From the NCBI GenBank assembly GCA_943737045.1, contig CALSFV010000221.1, positions 248,001 to 312,000 of the forward strand: a stretch of 64,000 nucleotides of DNA, in the 5' to 3' direction. Numbering within the stretch: the stretch's first letter is position 1; the number at the start of each line of letters is the position of its first letter. A program made the translations under genes and the position numbers. Shown piece after piece: positions 15,320 to 28,200 of this stretch. The notes under the pieces are model-generated. The model had not been told where the DNA came from. It searched no databases and saw nothing but the letters and a program-made list of their open reading frames with translations. This DNA is from Parapristionchus giblindavisi. Taxonomy: Eukaryota > Nematoda > Chromadorea > Rhabditida > Diplogasteridae.

Positions 15320-15793
15320 ATCAATCAATCAATCAATCAATTTATCAAATCAGGCAATATATGCTCAGATGAGGATGGGTCTATATTCATCATAGGATGC
15401 ATTCCACCAGTGTCTGCCAATAGCTCGAGTCAAATCGTCTCTCCAGCGCACGCGAGGTTTTCCACAAGGGCGGTTCCTGTTGTACGGCGTCCACACCGTA
15501 GTAGCACGACTCCACTGTTCCAACTTCATATTCCGGATCTTTAGGGCCCATTGAGCTTTTCGTTTTAAGCTTTCCTGTATCCAATCTCGTATCTTGGTGG
15601 TCTCTCTTACACGTTCATTTCTCCAGCGATCTCGCAACGTAACTCCTATCATCTTCCGCTCCATCTTCCTCTGGGTGACACTCAATCTCTCCTTATCACT
15701 CGATCGCAACGCCCACACCTCACATCCGTAAAGTACGGTGGAGGTGATGCAGCTCTCAAATAACCTTCTCTTTGTTTTCATCGGTAGAAAACG
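15320..15793 (-). mobile_element. RTE-clade non-LTR retrotransposon 3' fragment, copy 1
   Basis: This is a 5'-truncated LINE fragment read on the minus strand. An open frame of 138 codons (15365-15781, stop TGA at 15365-15367) encodes the region after the reverse transcriptase core. It shows the pattern typical of RTE-like endonuclease/reverse-transcriptase proteins: SCITSTVLYGCEVWALR, then QRKMERKMIGVTLRDRWRNE, then the C-terminal GKPRVRWRDDL and HWWNASYDEYRP. A short 3' untranslated stretch is followed by a tetranucleotide tail, (TTGA)n on the minus strand, at about 15320-15341. Simple-repeat tails are characteristic of RTE elements. The insertion is flanked by an 11-bp direct duplication TCTACACTTCA (15309-15319 and 15794-15804), the expected product of target-primed reverse transcription. 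The fragment lacks the endonuclease and RT catalytic domains, so it cannot move by itself. The clade call rests on family knowledge. Confidence 0.9.
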
Positions 15794-16446
15794 TCTACAC
15801 TTCAGTTCATGTCAAACTGTAATCTTGTGTTGATTCCACAATGCCCTAAGTACAAAAGTAGGTTTCACTCTGATAAGACCAAAAGAATACCTGACATGAT
15901 AAATTTTCTGCTAGACCCAGCGTGTCATATACCAAACGAAAGAGCAAAAAATTCTGAGTATTTTGCAACGTTCCATGTTGAACAACGGCTGCTCCAGCCG
16001 AATTAACAACATTGAACCATGCATTTTAGGCATTAAATAATTCGTGACACGCCAATATTTTAGCGAAACTTATCGTGTCATACACCACGTGAAAGAGCAA
16101 AAAATTCTGAATAATCTACACTTCAGTTCATGTCAAGCTGTAATCTTGTGTTGATTCCACAATGCCCTAAGTACAAAAGTAGCTTTCACTCTGACAAGAC
16201 CAAAAGAATACCTGACATGAAAAATTTTCTGCTAGACCCAGCGTGTCATATACCAAACGAAAGAGCAAAAAATTCTGAGTATTTTGCAACGTTCCATGTT
16301 GAACAACGGCCGCTCCAGCCGAATTAACAACATTGAACCATGCATTTTTGGCATTAAAGAATTCGTGACACGCCAATATTTTAGCGAAACTTATCGTGTC
16401 ATACACCACGTGAAAGAGCAAAAAATTCTGAATAATCTACACTTCA

Positions 16447-16920
16447 ATCAATCAATCAATCAATCAATTTATCAAATCAGGCAATATATGCTCAGATGAG
16501 GATGGGTCTATATTCATCATAGGATGCATTCCACCAGTGTCTGCCAATAGCTCGAGTCAAATCGTCTCTCCAGCGCACGCGAGGTTTTCCACAAGGGCGG
16601 TTCCTGTTGTACGGCGTCCACACCGTAGTAGCACGACTCCACTGTTCCAACTTCATATTCCGGATCTTTAGGGCCCATTGAGCTTTTCGTTTTAAGCTTT
16701 CCTGTATCCAATCTCGTATCTTGGTGGTCTCTCTTACACGTTCATTTCTCCAGCGATCTCGCAACGTAACTCCTATCATCTTCCGCTCCATCTTCCTCTG
16801 GGTGACACTCAATCTCTCCTTATCACTCGATCGCAACGCCCACACCTCACATCCGTAAAGTACGGTGGAGGTGATGCAGCTCTCAAATAACCTTCTCTTT
16901 GTTTTCATCGGTAGAAAACG
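16447..16920 (-). mobile_element. RTE-clade retrotransposon 3' fragment, copy 2
   Basis: Same 474-bp fragment, same truncation point, same tail and same flanking TCTACACTTCA duplication as the copy at 15320; the 138-codon frame is at 16492-16908 with identical translation. Its position is two monomers plus one insertion length after copy 1, so it was copied along with its satellite unit. Confidence 0.9.
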
Positions 16921-17893
16921 TCTACACTTCAGTTCATGTCAAACTGTAATCTTGTGTTGATTCCACAATGCCCTAAGTACAAAAGTAGCTTTCACTCTGA
17001 TAAGACCAAAAGAATACCTGACATGAAAAATTTTCTGCTAGACCCAGCGTGTCATATACCAAACGAAAGAGCAAAAAATTCTGAGTATTTTGCAACGTTC
17101 CATGTTGAACAACGGCCGCTCCAGCCGAATTACAACATTGAACCATGCATTTTTGGCATTAAAGAATTCGTGACACGCCAATATTTTAGCGAAACTTATC
17201 GTGTCATATACCACGTGAAAGAGAAAAAAATTCTGAATAGTCTACACTTCAGTTCATGTCAAACTGTAATCTTGTGTTGATTCCACAATGCCCTAAGTAC
17301 AAAAGTAGCTTTCACTCTGATAAGACCAAAAGAATACCTGACATGAAAAATTTTCTGCTAGACCCAGCGTGTCATATACCAAACGAAAGAGCAAAAAATT
17401 CTGAGTATTTTGCAACGTTCCATGTTGAACAACGGCCGCTCCAGCCGAATTAACAACATTGAACCATGCATTTTTGGCATTAAAGAATTCGTGACACGCC
17501 AATATTTTAGCGAAACTTATCGTGTCATACACCACGTGAAAGAGCAAAAAATTTTGAATAATCTACACTTCAGTTCATGTCAAACTGTAATCTTGTGTTG
17601 ATTCCACAATGCCCTAAGTACAAAAGTAGCTTTCACTCTGATAAGACCAAAAGAATACCTGACATGATAAATTTTCTGCTAGACCCAGCGTGTCATATAC
17701 CAAACGAAAGAGCAAAAAATTCTGAGTATTTTGCAACGTTCCATGTTGAACAACGGCTGCTCCAGCCGAATTAACAACATTGAACCATGCATTTTAGGCA
17801 TTAAAGAATTCGTGACACGCCAATATTTTAGCGAAACTTATCGTGTCATACACCACGTGAAAGAGCAAAAAATTCTGAATAATCTACACTTCA

Positions 17894-18367
17894 ATCAATC
17901 AATCAATCAATCAATTTATCAAATCAGGCAATATATGCTCAGATGAGGATGGGTCTATATTCATCATAGGATGCATTCCACCAGTGTCTGCCAATAGCTC
18001 GAGTCAAATCGTCTCTCCAGCGCACGCGAGGTTTTCCACAAGGGCGGTTCCTGTTGTACGGCGTCCACACCGTAGTAGCACGACTCCACTGTTCCAACTT
18101 CATATTCCGGATCTTTAGGGCCCATTGAGCTTTTCGTTTTAAGCTTTCCTGTATCCAATCTCGTATCTTGGTGGTCTCTCTTACACGTTCATTTCTCCAG
18201 CGATCTCGCAACGTAACTCCTATCATCTTCCGCTCCATCTTCCTCTGGGTGACACTCAATCTCTCCTTATCACTCGATCGCAACGCCCACACCTCACATC
18301 CGTAAAGTACGGTGGAGGTGATGCAGCTCTCAAATAACCTTCTCTTTGTTTTCATCGGTAGAAAACG
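17894..18367 (-). mobile_element. RTE-clade retrotransposon 3' fragment, copy 3
   Basis: Identical in structure and translation to copy 1, with the frame at 17939-18355. The host monomer differs from that of copy 1: it is the variant with ATTTTAGGCATT, whereas copies 1, 2, 4 and 5 follow ATTTTTGGCATT. The insertion-bearing unit has therefore exchanged its flank with another monomer type since insertion. Confidence 0.9.
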
Positions 18368-19341
18368 TCTACACTTCAGTTCATGTCAAACTGTAATCTT
18401 GTGTTGATTCCACAATGCCCTAAGTACAAAAGTAGCTTTCACTCTGATAAGACCAAAAGAATACCTGACATGAAAAATTTTCTGCTAGACCCAGCGTGTC
18501 ATATACCAAACGAAAGAGCAAAAAATTCTGAGTATTTTGCAACGTTCCATGTTGAACAACGGCCGCTCCAGCCGAATTAACAACATTGAACCATGCATTT
18601 TTGGCATTAAAGAATTCGTGACACGCCAATATTTTAGCGAAACTTATCGTGTCATACACCACGTGAAAGAGCAAAAAATTTTGAATAATCTACACTTCAG
18701 TTCATGTCAAACTGTAATCTTGTGTTGATTCCACAATGCCCTAAGTACAAAAGTAGCTTTCACTCTGATAAGACCAAAAGAATACCTGACATGATAAATT
18801 TTCTGCTAGACCCAGCGTGTCATATACCAAACGAAAGAGCAAAAAATTCTGAGTATTTTGCAACGTTCCATGTTGAACAACGGCTGCTCCAGCCGAATTA
18901 ACAACATTGAACCATGCATTTTAGGCATTAAAGAATTCGTGACACGCCAATATTTTAGCGAAACTTATCGTGTCATACACCACGTGAAAGAGCAAAAAAT
19001 TCTGAATAATCTACACTTCAGTTCATGTCAAGCTGTAATCTTGTGTTGATTCCACAATGCCCTAAGTACAAAAGTAGCTTTCACTCTGACAAGACCAAAA
19101 GAATACCTGACATGAAAAATTTTCTGCTAGACCCAGCGTGTCATATACCAAACGAAAGAGCAAAAAATTCTGAGTATTTTGCAACGTTCCATGTTGAACA
19201 ACGGCCGCTCCAGCCGAATTAACAACATTGAACCATGCATTTTTGGCATTAAAGAATTCGTGACACGACAATATTTTAGCGAAACTTATCGTGTCATACA
19301 CCACGTGAAAGAGCAAAAAATTCTGAATAATCTACACTTCA

Positions 19342-19815
19342 ATCAATCAATCAATCAATCAATTTATCAAATCAGGCAATATATGCTCAGATGAGGATGG
19401 GTCTATATTCATCATAGGATGCATTCCACCAGTGTCTGCCAATAGCTCGAGTCAAATCGTCTCTCCAGCGCACGCGAGGTTTTCCACAAGGGCGGTTCCT
19501 GTTGTACGGCGTCCACACCGTAGTAGCACGACTCCACTGTTCCAACTTCATATTCCGGATCTTTAGGGCCCATTGAGCTTTTCGTTTTAAGCTTTCCTGT
19601 ATCCAATCTCGTATCTTGGTGGTCTCTCTTACACGTTCATTTCTCCAGCGATCTCGCAACGTAACTCCTATCATCTTCCGCTCCATCTTCCTCTGGGTGA
19701 CACTCAATCTCTCCTTATCACTCGATCGCAACGCCCACACCTCACATCCGTAAAGTACGGTGGAGGTGATGCAGCTCTCAAATAACCTTCTCTTTGTTTT
19801 CATCGGTAGAAAACG
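19342..19815 (-). mobile_element. RTE-clade retrotransposon 3' fragment, copy 4
   Basis: Identical in structure and translation to copy 1, with the frame at 19387-19803. The host monomer carries the private change GACACGACAAT (19262-19272). The monomer at 20948-21139 has the same change but no retrotransposon, which marks an exchange breakpoint close to the insertion site. Confidence 0.9.
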
Positions 19816-21752
19816 TCTACACTTCAGTTCATGTCAAACTGTAATCTTGTGTTGATTCCACAATGCCCTAAGTACAAAAGTAGCTTTCACTCTGATAAGA
19901 CCAAAAGAATACCTGACATGAAAAATTTTCTGCTAGACCCAGCGTGTCATATACCAAACGAAAGAGCAAAAAATTCTGAGTATTTTGCAACGTTCCATGT
20001 TGAACAACGGCCGCTCCAGCCGAATTAACAACATTGAACCATGCATTTTTGGCATTAAAGAATTCGTGACACGCCAATATTTTAGCGAAACTTATCGTGT
20101 CATACACCACGTGAAAGAGAAAAAAATTCTGAATAGTCTACACTTCAGTTCATGTCAAACTGTAATCTTGTGTTGATTCCACAATGCCCTAAGTACAAAA
20201 GTAGCTTTCACTCTGATAAGACCAAAAGAATACCTGACATGAAAAATTTTCTGCTAGACCCAGCGTGTCATATACCAAACGAAAGAGCAAAAAATTCTGA
20301 GTATTTTGCAACGTTCCATGTTGAACAACGGCCGCTCCAGCCGAATTAACAACATTGAACCATGCATTTTTGGCATTAAAGAATTCGTGACACGCCAATA
20401 TTTTAGCGAAACTTATCGTGTCATACACCACGTGAAAGAGCAAAAAATTTTGAATAATCTACACTTCAGTTCATGTCAAACTGTAATCTTGTGTTGATTC
20501 CACAATGCCCTAAGTACAAAAGTAGCTTTCACTCTGATAAGACCAAAAGAATACCTGACATGATAAATTTTCTGCTAGACCCAGCGTGTCATATACCAAA
20601 CGAAAGAGCAAAAAATTCTGAGTATTTTGCAACGTTCCATGTTGAACAACGGCTGCTCCAGCCGAATTAACAACATTGAACCATGCATTTTAGGCATTAA
20701 AGAATTCGTGACACGCCAATATTTTAGCGAAACTTATCGTGTCATACACCACGTGAAAGAGCAAAAAATTCTGAATAATCTACACTTCAGTTCATGTCAA
20801 GCTGTAATCTTGTGTTGATTCCACAATGCCCTAAGTACAAAAGTAGCTTTCACTCTGACAAGACCAAAAGAATACCTGACATGAAAAATTTTCTGCTAGA
20901 CCCAGCGTGTCATATACCAAACGAAAGAGCAAAAAATTCTGAGTATTTTGCAACGTTCCATGTTGAACAACGGCCGCTCCAGCCGAATTAACAACATTGA
21001 ACCATGCATTTTTGGCATTAAAGAATTCGTGACACGACAATATTTTAGCGAAACTTATCGTGTCATACACCACGTGAAAGAGCAAAAATTTTTGAATAAT
21101 CTACACTTCAGTTCATGTCAAACTGTAATCTTGTGTTGATTCCACAATGCCCAAAGTACAAAAGTAGCTTTCACTCTGATAAGACCAAAAGAATACCTGA
21201 CATGATAAATTTTCTGCTAGACCCAGCGTGTCATATACCAAACGAAAGAGCAAAAAATTCTGAGTATTTTGCAACGTTCCATGTTGAACAACGGCTGCTC
21301 CAGCCGAATTAAAAACATTGAACCATGCATTTTAGGCATTAAAGAATTCGTGACACGCCAATATTTTAGCGAAACTTATCGTGTCATACACCACGTGAAA
21401 GAGCAAAAAATTCTGAATAATCTACACTTCAGTTCATGTCAAGCTGTAATCTTGTGTTGATTCCACAATGCCCTAAGTACAAAAGTAGCTTTCACTCTGA
21501 CAAGACCAAAAGAATACCTGACATGAAAAATTTTCTGCTAGACCCAGCGTGTCATATACCAAACGAAAGAGCAAAAAATTCTGAGTATTTTGCAACGTTC
21601 CATGTTGAACAACGGCCGCTCCAGCCGAATTAACAACATTGAACCATGCATTTTTGGCATTAAAGAATTCGTGACACGCCAATATTTTAGCGAAACTTAT
21701 CGTGTCATACACCACGTGAAAGAGCAAAAAATTCTGAATAATCTACACTTCA

Positions 21753-22226
21753 ATCAATCAATCAATCAATCAATTTATCAAATCAGGCAATATATGCTCA
21801 GATGAGGATGGGTCTATATTCATCATAGGATGCATTCCACCAGTGTCTGCCAATAGCTCGAGTCAAATCGTCTCTCCAGCGCACGCGAGGTTTTCCACAA
21901 GGGCGGTTCCTGTTGTACGGCGTCCACACCGTAGTAGCACGACTCCACTGTTCCAACTTCATATTCCGGATCTTTAGGGCCCATTGAGCTTTTCGTTTTA
22001 AGCTTTCCTGTATCCAATCTCGTATCTTGGTGGTCTCTCTTACACGTTCATTTCTCCAGCGATCTCGCAACGTAACTCCTATCATCTTCCGCTCCATCTT
22101 CCTCTGGGTGACACTCAATCTCTCCTTATCACTCGATCGCAACGCCCACACCTCACATCCGTAAAGTACGGTGGAGGTGATGCAGCTCTCAAATAACCTT
22201 CTCTTTGTTTTCATCGGTAGAAAACG
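21753..22226 (-). mobile_element. RTE-clade retrotransposon 3' fragment, copy 5
   Basis: Identical in structure and translation to copy 1, with the frame at 21798-22214. It is six monomers plus one insertion length after copy 4. No further copy is seen in the window, so amplification of the tagged unit stayed local to about 7 kb. Confidence 0.9.
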
Positions 22227-25200
22227 TCTACACTTCAGTTCATGTCAAACTGTAATCTTGTGTTGATTCCACAATGCCCTAAGTACAAAAGTAGCTTTCA
22301 CTCTGATAAGACCAAAAGAATACCTGACATGAAAAATTTTCTGCTAGACCCAGCGTGTCATATACCAAACGAAAGAGCAAAAAATTCTGAGTATTTTGCA
22401 ACGTTCCATGTTGAACAACGGCCGCTCCAGCCGAATTAACAACATTGAACCATGCATTTTAGGCATTAAAGAATTCGTGACACGCCAATATTTTAGCGAA
22501 ACTTATCGTGTCATACACCACGTGAACGAGCAAAAAATTCTGAATAATCTACACTTCAGTTCATGTCAAGCTGTAATCTTGTGTTGATTCTACAATGCCC
22601 TAAGTACAAAAGTAGCTTTCACTCTGATAAGACCAAAAGAATACCTGGCATGAAAAATTTATCTGCTAGACCCAGCGTGTCATATACCAAACGAAAGAGC
22701 AAAAAATTCTGAGTATTTTGCAACGTTCCATGTTGAACAACGGCTGCTCCAGCCGAATTAACAACATTGAACCATGCATTTTTGGCATTAAAGAATTCGT
22801 GACACGCCAATATTTTAGCGAAACTTATCGTGTCATACACCACGTGAAAGAGCAAAAAATTTTGACTTATCTACACTTCAGTTCATGTCAAACTGTAATC
22901 TTGTGTTGATTCCACAATGCCCTAAGTACAAAAGTAGCTTTCACTCTGATAAGACCAAAAGAATACCTGACATGATAAATTTTCTGCTAGACCCAGCGTG
23001 TCATATACCAAACGAAAGAGCAAAAAATTCTGAGTATTTTGTAACGTTCCATGTTGAACAACGGCTGCTCCAGCCGAATTAACAACATTGAACCATGCAT
23101 TTTTGGCATTAAAGAATTCGTGACACGCCAATATTTTAGCGAAACTTATCGTGTCATACACCACGTGAAAGAGCAAAAAATTTTGAATAATCTACACTTC
23201 AGTTCATGTCAAACTGTAATCTTCTGTTGATTCCACAATGCCCAAAGTACAAAAGTAGCTTTCACTCCGATAAGAACAAAAGAATACCTGGCATGAAAAA
23301 TTTATCTGCTAGACCCAGCGTGTCATATACCAAACGAAAGAGCAAAAAATTCTGAGTATTTTGCAACGTTCCATGTTGAACAACGGCTGCTCCAGCCGAA
23401 TTAACAACATTGAACCATGCATTTTTGGCATTAAAGAATTCGTGACACGCCAATATTTTAGCGAAACTTATCGTGTCATACACCACGTGAAAGAGAAAAA
23501 AATTCTGAATAGTCTACACTTCAGTTCATGTCAAACTGTAATCTTGCGTTGATTCCACAATGCCCTAAGTACAAAAGTAGCTTTCACTCTGATAAGACCA
23601 AAAGAATACCTGACATGAAAAATTTTCTGCTAGACCCAGCGTGTCATATACCAAACGAAAGAGCAAAAAATTCTGAGTATTTTGCAACGTTCCATGTTGA
23701 ACAACGGCCGCTCCAGCCGAATTAACAACATTGAACCATGCATTTTTGGCATTAAAGAATTCGTGACACGCCAATATTTTAGCGAAACTTATCGTGTCAT
23801 ACACCACGTGAAAGAGCAAAAAATTTTGAATAATCTACACTTCAGTTCATGTCAAACTGTAATCTTGTGTTGATTCCACAATGCCAAAAGTACAAAAGTA
23901 GCTTTCACTCTGATAAGACCAAAAGAATACCTGACATGATAAATTTTCTGCTAGACCCAGCGTGTCATATACCAAACGAAAGAGCAAAAAATTCTGAGTA
24001 TTTTGCAACGTTCCATGTTGAACAACGGCTGCTCCAGCCGAATTAACAACATTGAACCATGCATTTTAGGCATTAAAGAATTCGTGACACGCCAATATTT
24101 TAGCGAAACTTATCGTGTCATACACCACGTGAACGAGCAAAAAATTCTGAATAATCTACACTTCAGTTCATGTCAAGCTGTAATCTTGTGTTGATTCCAC
24201 AATGCCCTAAGTACAAAAGTAGCTTTCACTCTGATAAGACCAAAAGAATACCTGGCATGAAAAATTTATCTGCTAGACCCAGCGTGTCATATACCAAACG
24301 AAAGAGCAAAAAATTCTGAGTATTTTGCAACGTTCCATGTTGAACAACGGCTGCTCCAGCCGAATTAACAACATTGAACCATGCATTTTTGGCATTAAAG
24401 AATTCGTGACACGCCAATATTTTAGCGAAACTTATCGTGTCATACACCACGTGAACGAGCAAAAAATTCTGAATAATCTACACTTCAGTTCATGTCAAGC
24501 TGTAATCTTGTGTTGATTCCACAATGCCCTAAGTACAAAAGTAGCTTTCACTCTGATAAGACCAAAAGAATACCTGGCATGAAAAATTTATCTGCTAGAC
24601 CCAGCGTGTCATATACCAAACGAAAGAGCAAAAAATTCTGAGTATTTTGTAACGTTCCATGTTGAACAACGGCTGCTCCAGCCGAATTAACAACATTGAA
24701 CCATGCATTTTTGGCATTAAAGAATTCGTGACACGCCAATATTTTAGCGAAACTTATCGTGTCATACACCACGTGAAAGAGCAAAAAATTTTGAATAATC
24801 TACACTTCAGTTCATGTCAAACTGTAATCTTCTGTTGATTCCACAATGCCCAAAGTACAAAAGTAGCTTTCACTCCGATAAGAACAAAAGAATACCTGGC
24901 ATGAAAAATTTATCTGCTAGACCCAGCGTGTCATATACCAAACGAAAGAGCAAAAAATTCTGAGTATATTGCAACGTTCCATGTTGAACAACGGCTGCTC
25001 CAGCCGAATTAACAACATTGAACCATGCATTTTAGGCATTAAAGAATTCGTGACACGCCAATATTTTAGCGAAACTTATCGTGTCATACACCACGTGAAC
25101 GAGCAAAAAATTCTGAATAATCTACACTTCAGTTCATGTCAAGCTGTAATCTTGTGTTGAATCCACAATGCCCTAAGTACAAAAGTAGCTTTCACTCTGA

Positions 25201-28200
25201 TAAGACCAAAAGAATACCTGGCATGAAAAATTTATCTGCTAGACCCAGCGTGTCATATACCAAACGAAAGAGCAAAAAATTCTGAGTATTTTGCAACGTT
25301 CCATGTTGAACAACGGCCGCTCCAGCCGAATTAACAACATTGAACCATGCATTTTTGGCATTAAAGAATTCGTGACACGCCAATATTTTAGCGAAACTTA
25401 TCGTGTCATACACCACGTGAAAGAGCAAAAAATTCTGAATAATCTACACTTCAGTTCATGTCAAACTGTAATCTTGTGTTGATTCCACAATGCCCAAAGT
25501 ACAAAAGTAGCTTTCACTCTGATAAGACCAAAAGAATACCTGACATGATAAATTTTCTGCTAGACCCAGCGTGTCATATACCAAACGAAAGAGCAAAAAA
25601 TTCTGAGTATATTGCAACGTTCCATGTTGAACAACGGCTGCTCCAGCCGAATTAACAACATTGAACCATGCATTTTAGGCATTAAAGAATTCGTGACACG
25701 CCAATATTTTAGCGAAACTTATCGTGTCATACACCACGTGAACGAGCAAAAAAATTCTGAATAATCTACACTTCAGTTCATGTCAAGCTGTAATCTTGTG
25801 TTGATTCCACAATGCCCTAAGTACAAAAGTAGCTTTCACTCTGATAAGACCAAAAGAATACCTGGCATGAAAAATTTATCTGCTAGACCCAGCGTGTCAT
25901 ATACCAAACGAAAGAGCAAAAAATTCTGAGTATTTTGCAACGTTCCATGTTGAACAACGTCTGCTCCAGCCGAATTAACAACATTGAACCATGCATTTTT
26001 GGCATTAAAGAATTCGTGACACGCCAATATTTTAGCGAAACTTATCGTGTCATACACCACGTGAACGAGCAAAAAATTCTGAATAATCTACACTTCAGTT
26101 CATGTCAAGCTGTAATCTTGTGTTGATTCCACAATGCCCTAAGTACAAAAGTAGCTTTCACTCTGATAAGACCAAAAGAATACCTGGCATGAAAAATTTA
26201 TCTGCTAGACCCAGCGTGTCATATACCAAACGAAAGAGCAAAAAATTCTGAGTATTTTGCAACGTTCCATGTTGAACAACGGCCGCTCCAGCCGAATTAA
26301 CAACATTGAACCATGCATTTTTGGCATTAAAGAATTCGTGACACGCCAATATTTTAGCGAAACTTATCGTGTCATACACCACGTGAAAGAGCAAAAAATT
26401 CTGAATAATCTACACTTCAGTTCATGTCAAACTGTAATCTTGTGTTGATTCCACAATGCCCAAAGTACAAAAGTAGCTTTCACTCTGATAAGACCAAAAG
26501 AATACCTGACATGATAAATTTTCTGCTAGACCCAGCGTGTCATATACCAAACGAAAGAGCAAAAAATTCTGAGTATATTGCAACGTTCCATGTTGAACAA
26601 CGGCTGCTCCAGCCGAATTAACAACATTGAACCATGCATTTTAGGCATTAAAGAATTCGTGACACGCCAATATTTTAGCGAAACTTATCGTGTCATACAC
26701 CACGTGAAAGAGCAAAAAATTCTGAATAATCTACACTTCAGTTCATGTCAAACTGTAATCTTGTGTTGATTCCACAATGCCCAAAGTACAAAAGTAGCTT
26801 TCACTCTGATAAGACCAAAAGAATACCTGACATGATAAATTTTCTGCTAGACCCAGCGTGTCATATACCAAACGAAAGAGCAAAAAATTCTGAGTATTTT
26901 GCAACGTTCCATGTTGAACAACGGCTGCTCCAGCCGAATTAACAACATTGAACCATGCATTTTAGGCATTAAAGAATTCGTGACACGCCAATATTTTAGC
27001 GAAACTTATCGTGTCATACACCACGTGAACGAGCAAAAAATTCTGAATAATCTACACTTCAGTTCATGTCAAGCTGTAATCTTGTGTTGATTCTACAATG
27101 CCCTAAGTACAAAAGTAGCTTTCACTCTGATAAGACCAAAAGAATACCTGGCATGAAAAATTTATCTGCTAGACCCAGCGTGTCATATACCAAACGAAAG
27201 AGCAAAAAATTCTGAGTATTTTGCAACGTTCCATGTTGAACAACGGCTGCTCCAGCCGAATTAACAACATTGAACCATGCATTTTAGGCATTAAAGAATT
27301 CGTGACACGCCAATATTTTAGCGAAACTTATCGTGTCATACACCACGTGAACGAGCAAAAAATTCTGAATAATCTACACTTCAGTTCATGTCAAGCTGTA
27401 ATCTTGTGTTGATTCCACAATGCCCTAAGTACAAAAGTAGCTTTCACTCTGATAAGACCAAAAGAATACCTGGCATGAAAAATTTATCTGCTAGACCCAG
27501 CGTGTCATATACCAAACGAAAGAGCAAAAAATTCTGAGTATTTTGCAACGTTCCATGTTGAACAACGGCCGCTCCAGCCGAATTAACAACATTGAACCAT
27601 GCATTTTTGGCATTAAAGAATTCGTGACACGCCAATATTTTAGCGAAACTTATCGTGTCATACACCACGTGAAAGAGCAAAAAATTCTGAATAATCTACA
27701 CTTCAGTTCATGTCAAACTGTAATCTTGTGTTGATTCCACAATGCCCAAAGTACAAAAGTAGCTTTCACTCTGATAAGACCAAAAGAATACCTGACATGA
27801 TAAATTTTCTGCTAGACCCAGCGTGTCATATACCAAACGAAAGAGCAAAAAATTCTGAGTATATTGCAACGTTCCATGTTGAACAACGGCTGCTCCAGCC
27901 GAATTAACAACATTGAACCATGCATTTTAGGCATTAAAGAATTCGTGACACGCCAATATTTTAGCGAAACTTATCGTGTCATACACCACGTGAACGAGCA
28001 AAAAATTCTGAATAATCTACACTTCAGTTCATGTCAAGCTGTAATCTTGTGTTGAATCCACAATGCCCTAAGTACAAAAGTAGCTTTCACTCTGATAAGA
28101 CCAAAAGAATACCTGGCATGAAAAATTTATCTGCTAGACCCAGCGTGTCATATACCAAACGAAAGAGCAAAAAATTCTGAGTATTTTGCAACGTTCCATG

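Larger units (their letters stand above)
15157..22240 (+). repeat. Higher-order repeat zone carrying the retrotransposon-tagged monomers
   Basis: Five monomers in this zone are interrupted at the same base by the same 474-bp retrotransposon fragment. Start-to-start distances between fragments are 1127, 1447, 1448 and 2411 bp. After removing the 485 bp added by insertion plus target duplication, these equal 2, 3 (minus one base), 3 and 6 monomers of 321 bp. The one-base shortfall is a single A deletion at about 17131-17134. Monomers here are nearly all 321-bp variants with CCCTAAGTAC. Segments 18383-19320 and 20152-21089 are copies with shared private variants such as GACACGACAAT and the AAGCTGTAATC/CTGACAAGACC pair. 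Confidence 0.85.

Noticed and set aside
15390..15584. 64-codon frame inside the RTE fragment (and its four copies)
   Set aside because: It is a shadow of the 138-codon retrotransposon frame in another phase.
16936..17280. 114-codon fused satellite frame
   Set aside because: It results from a single A deletion at about 17131-17134 that joins two overlapping satellite frames.
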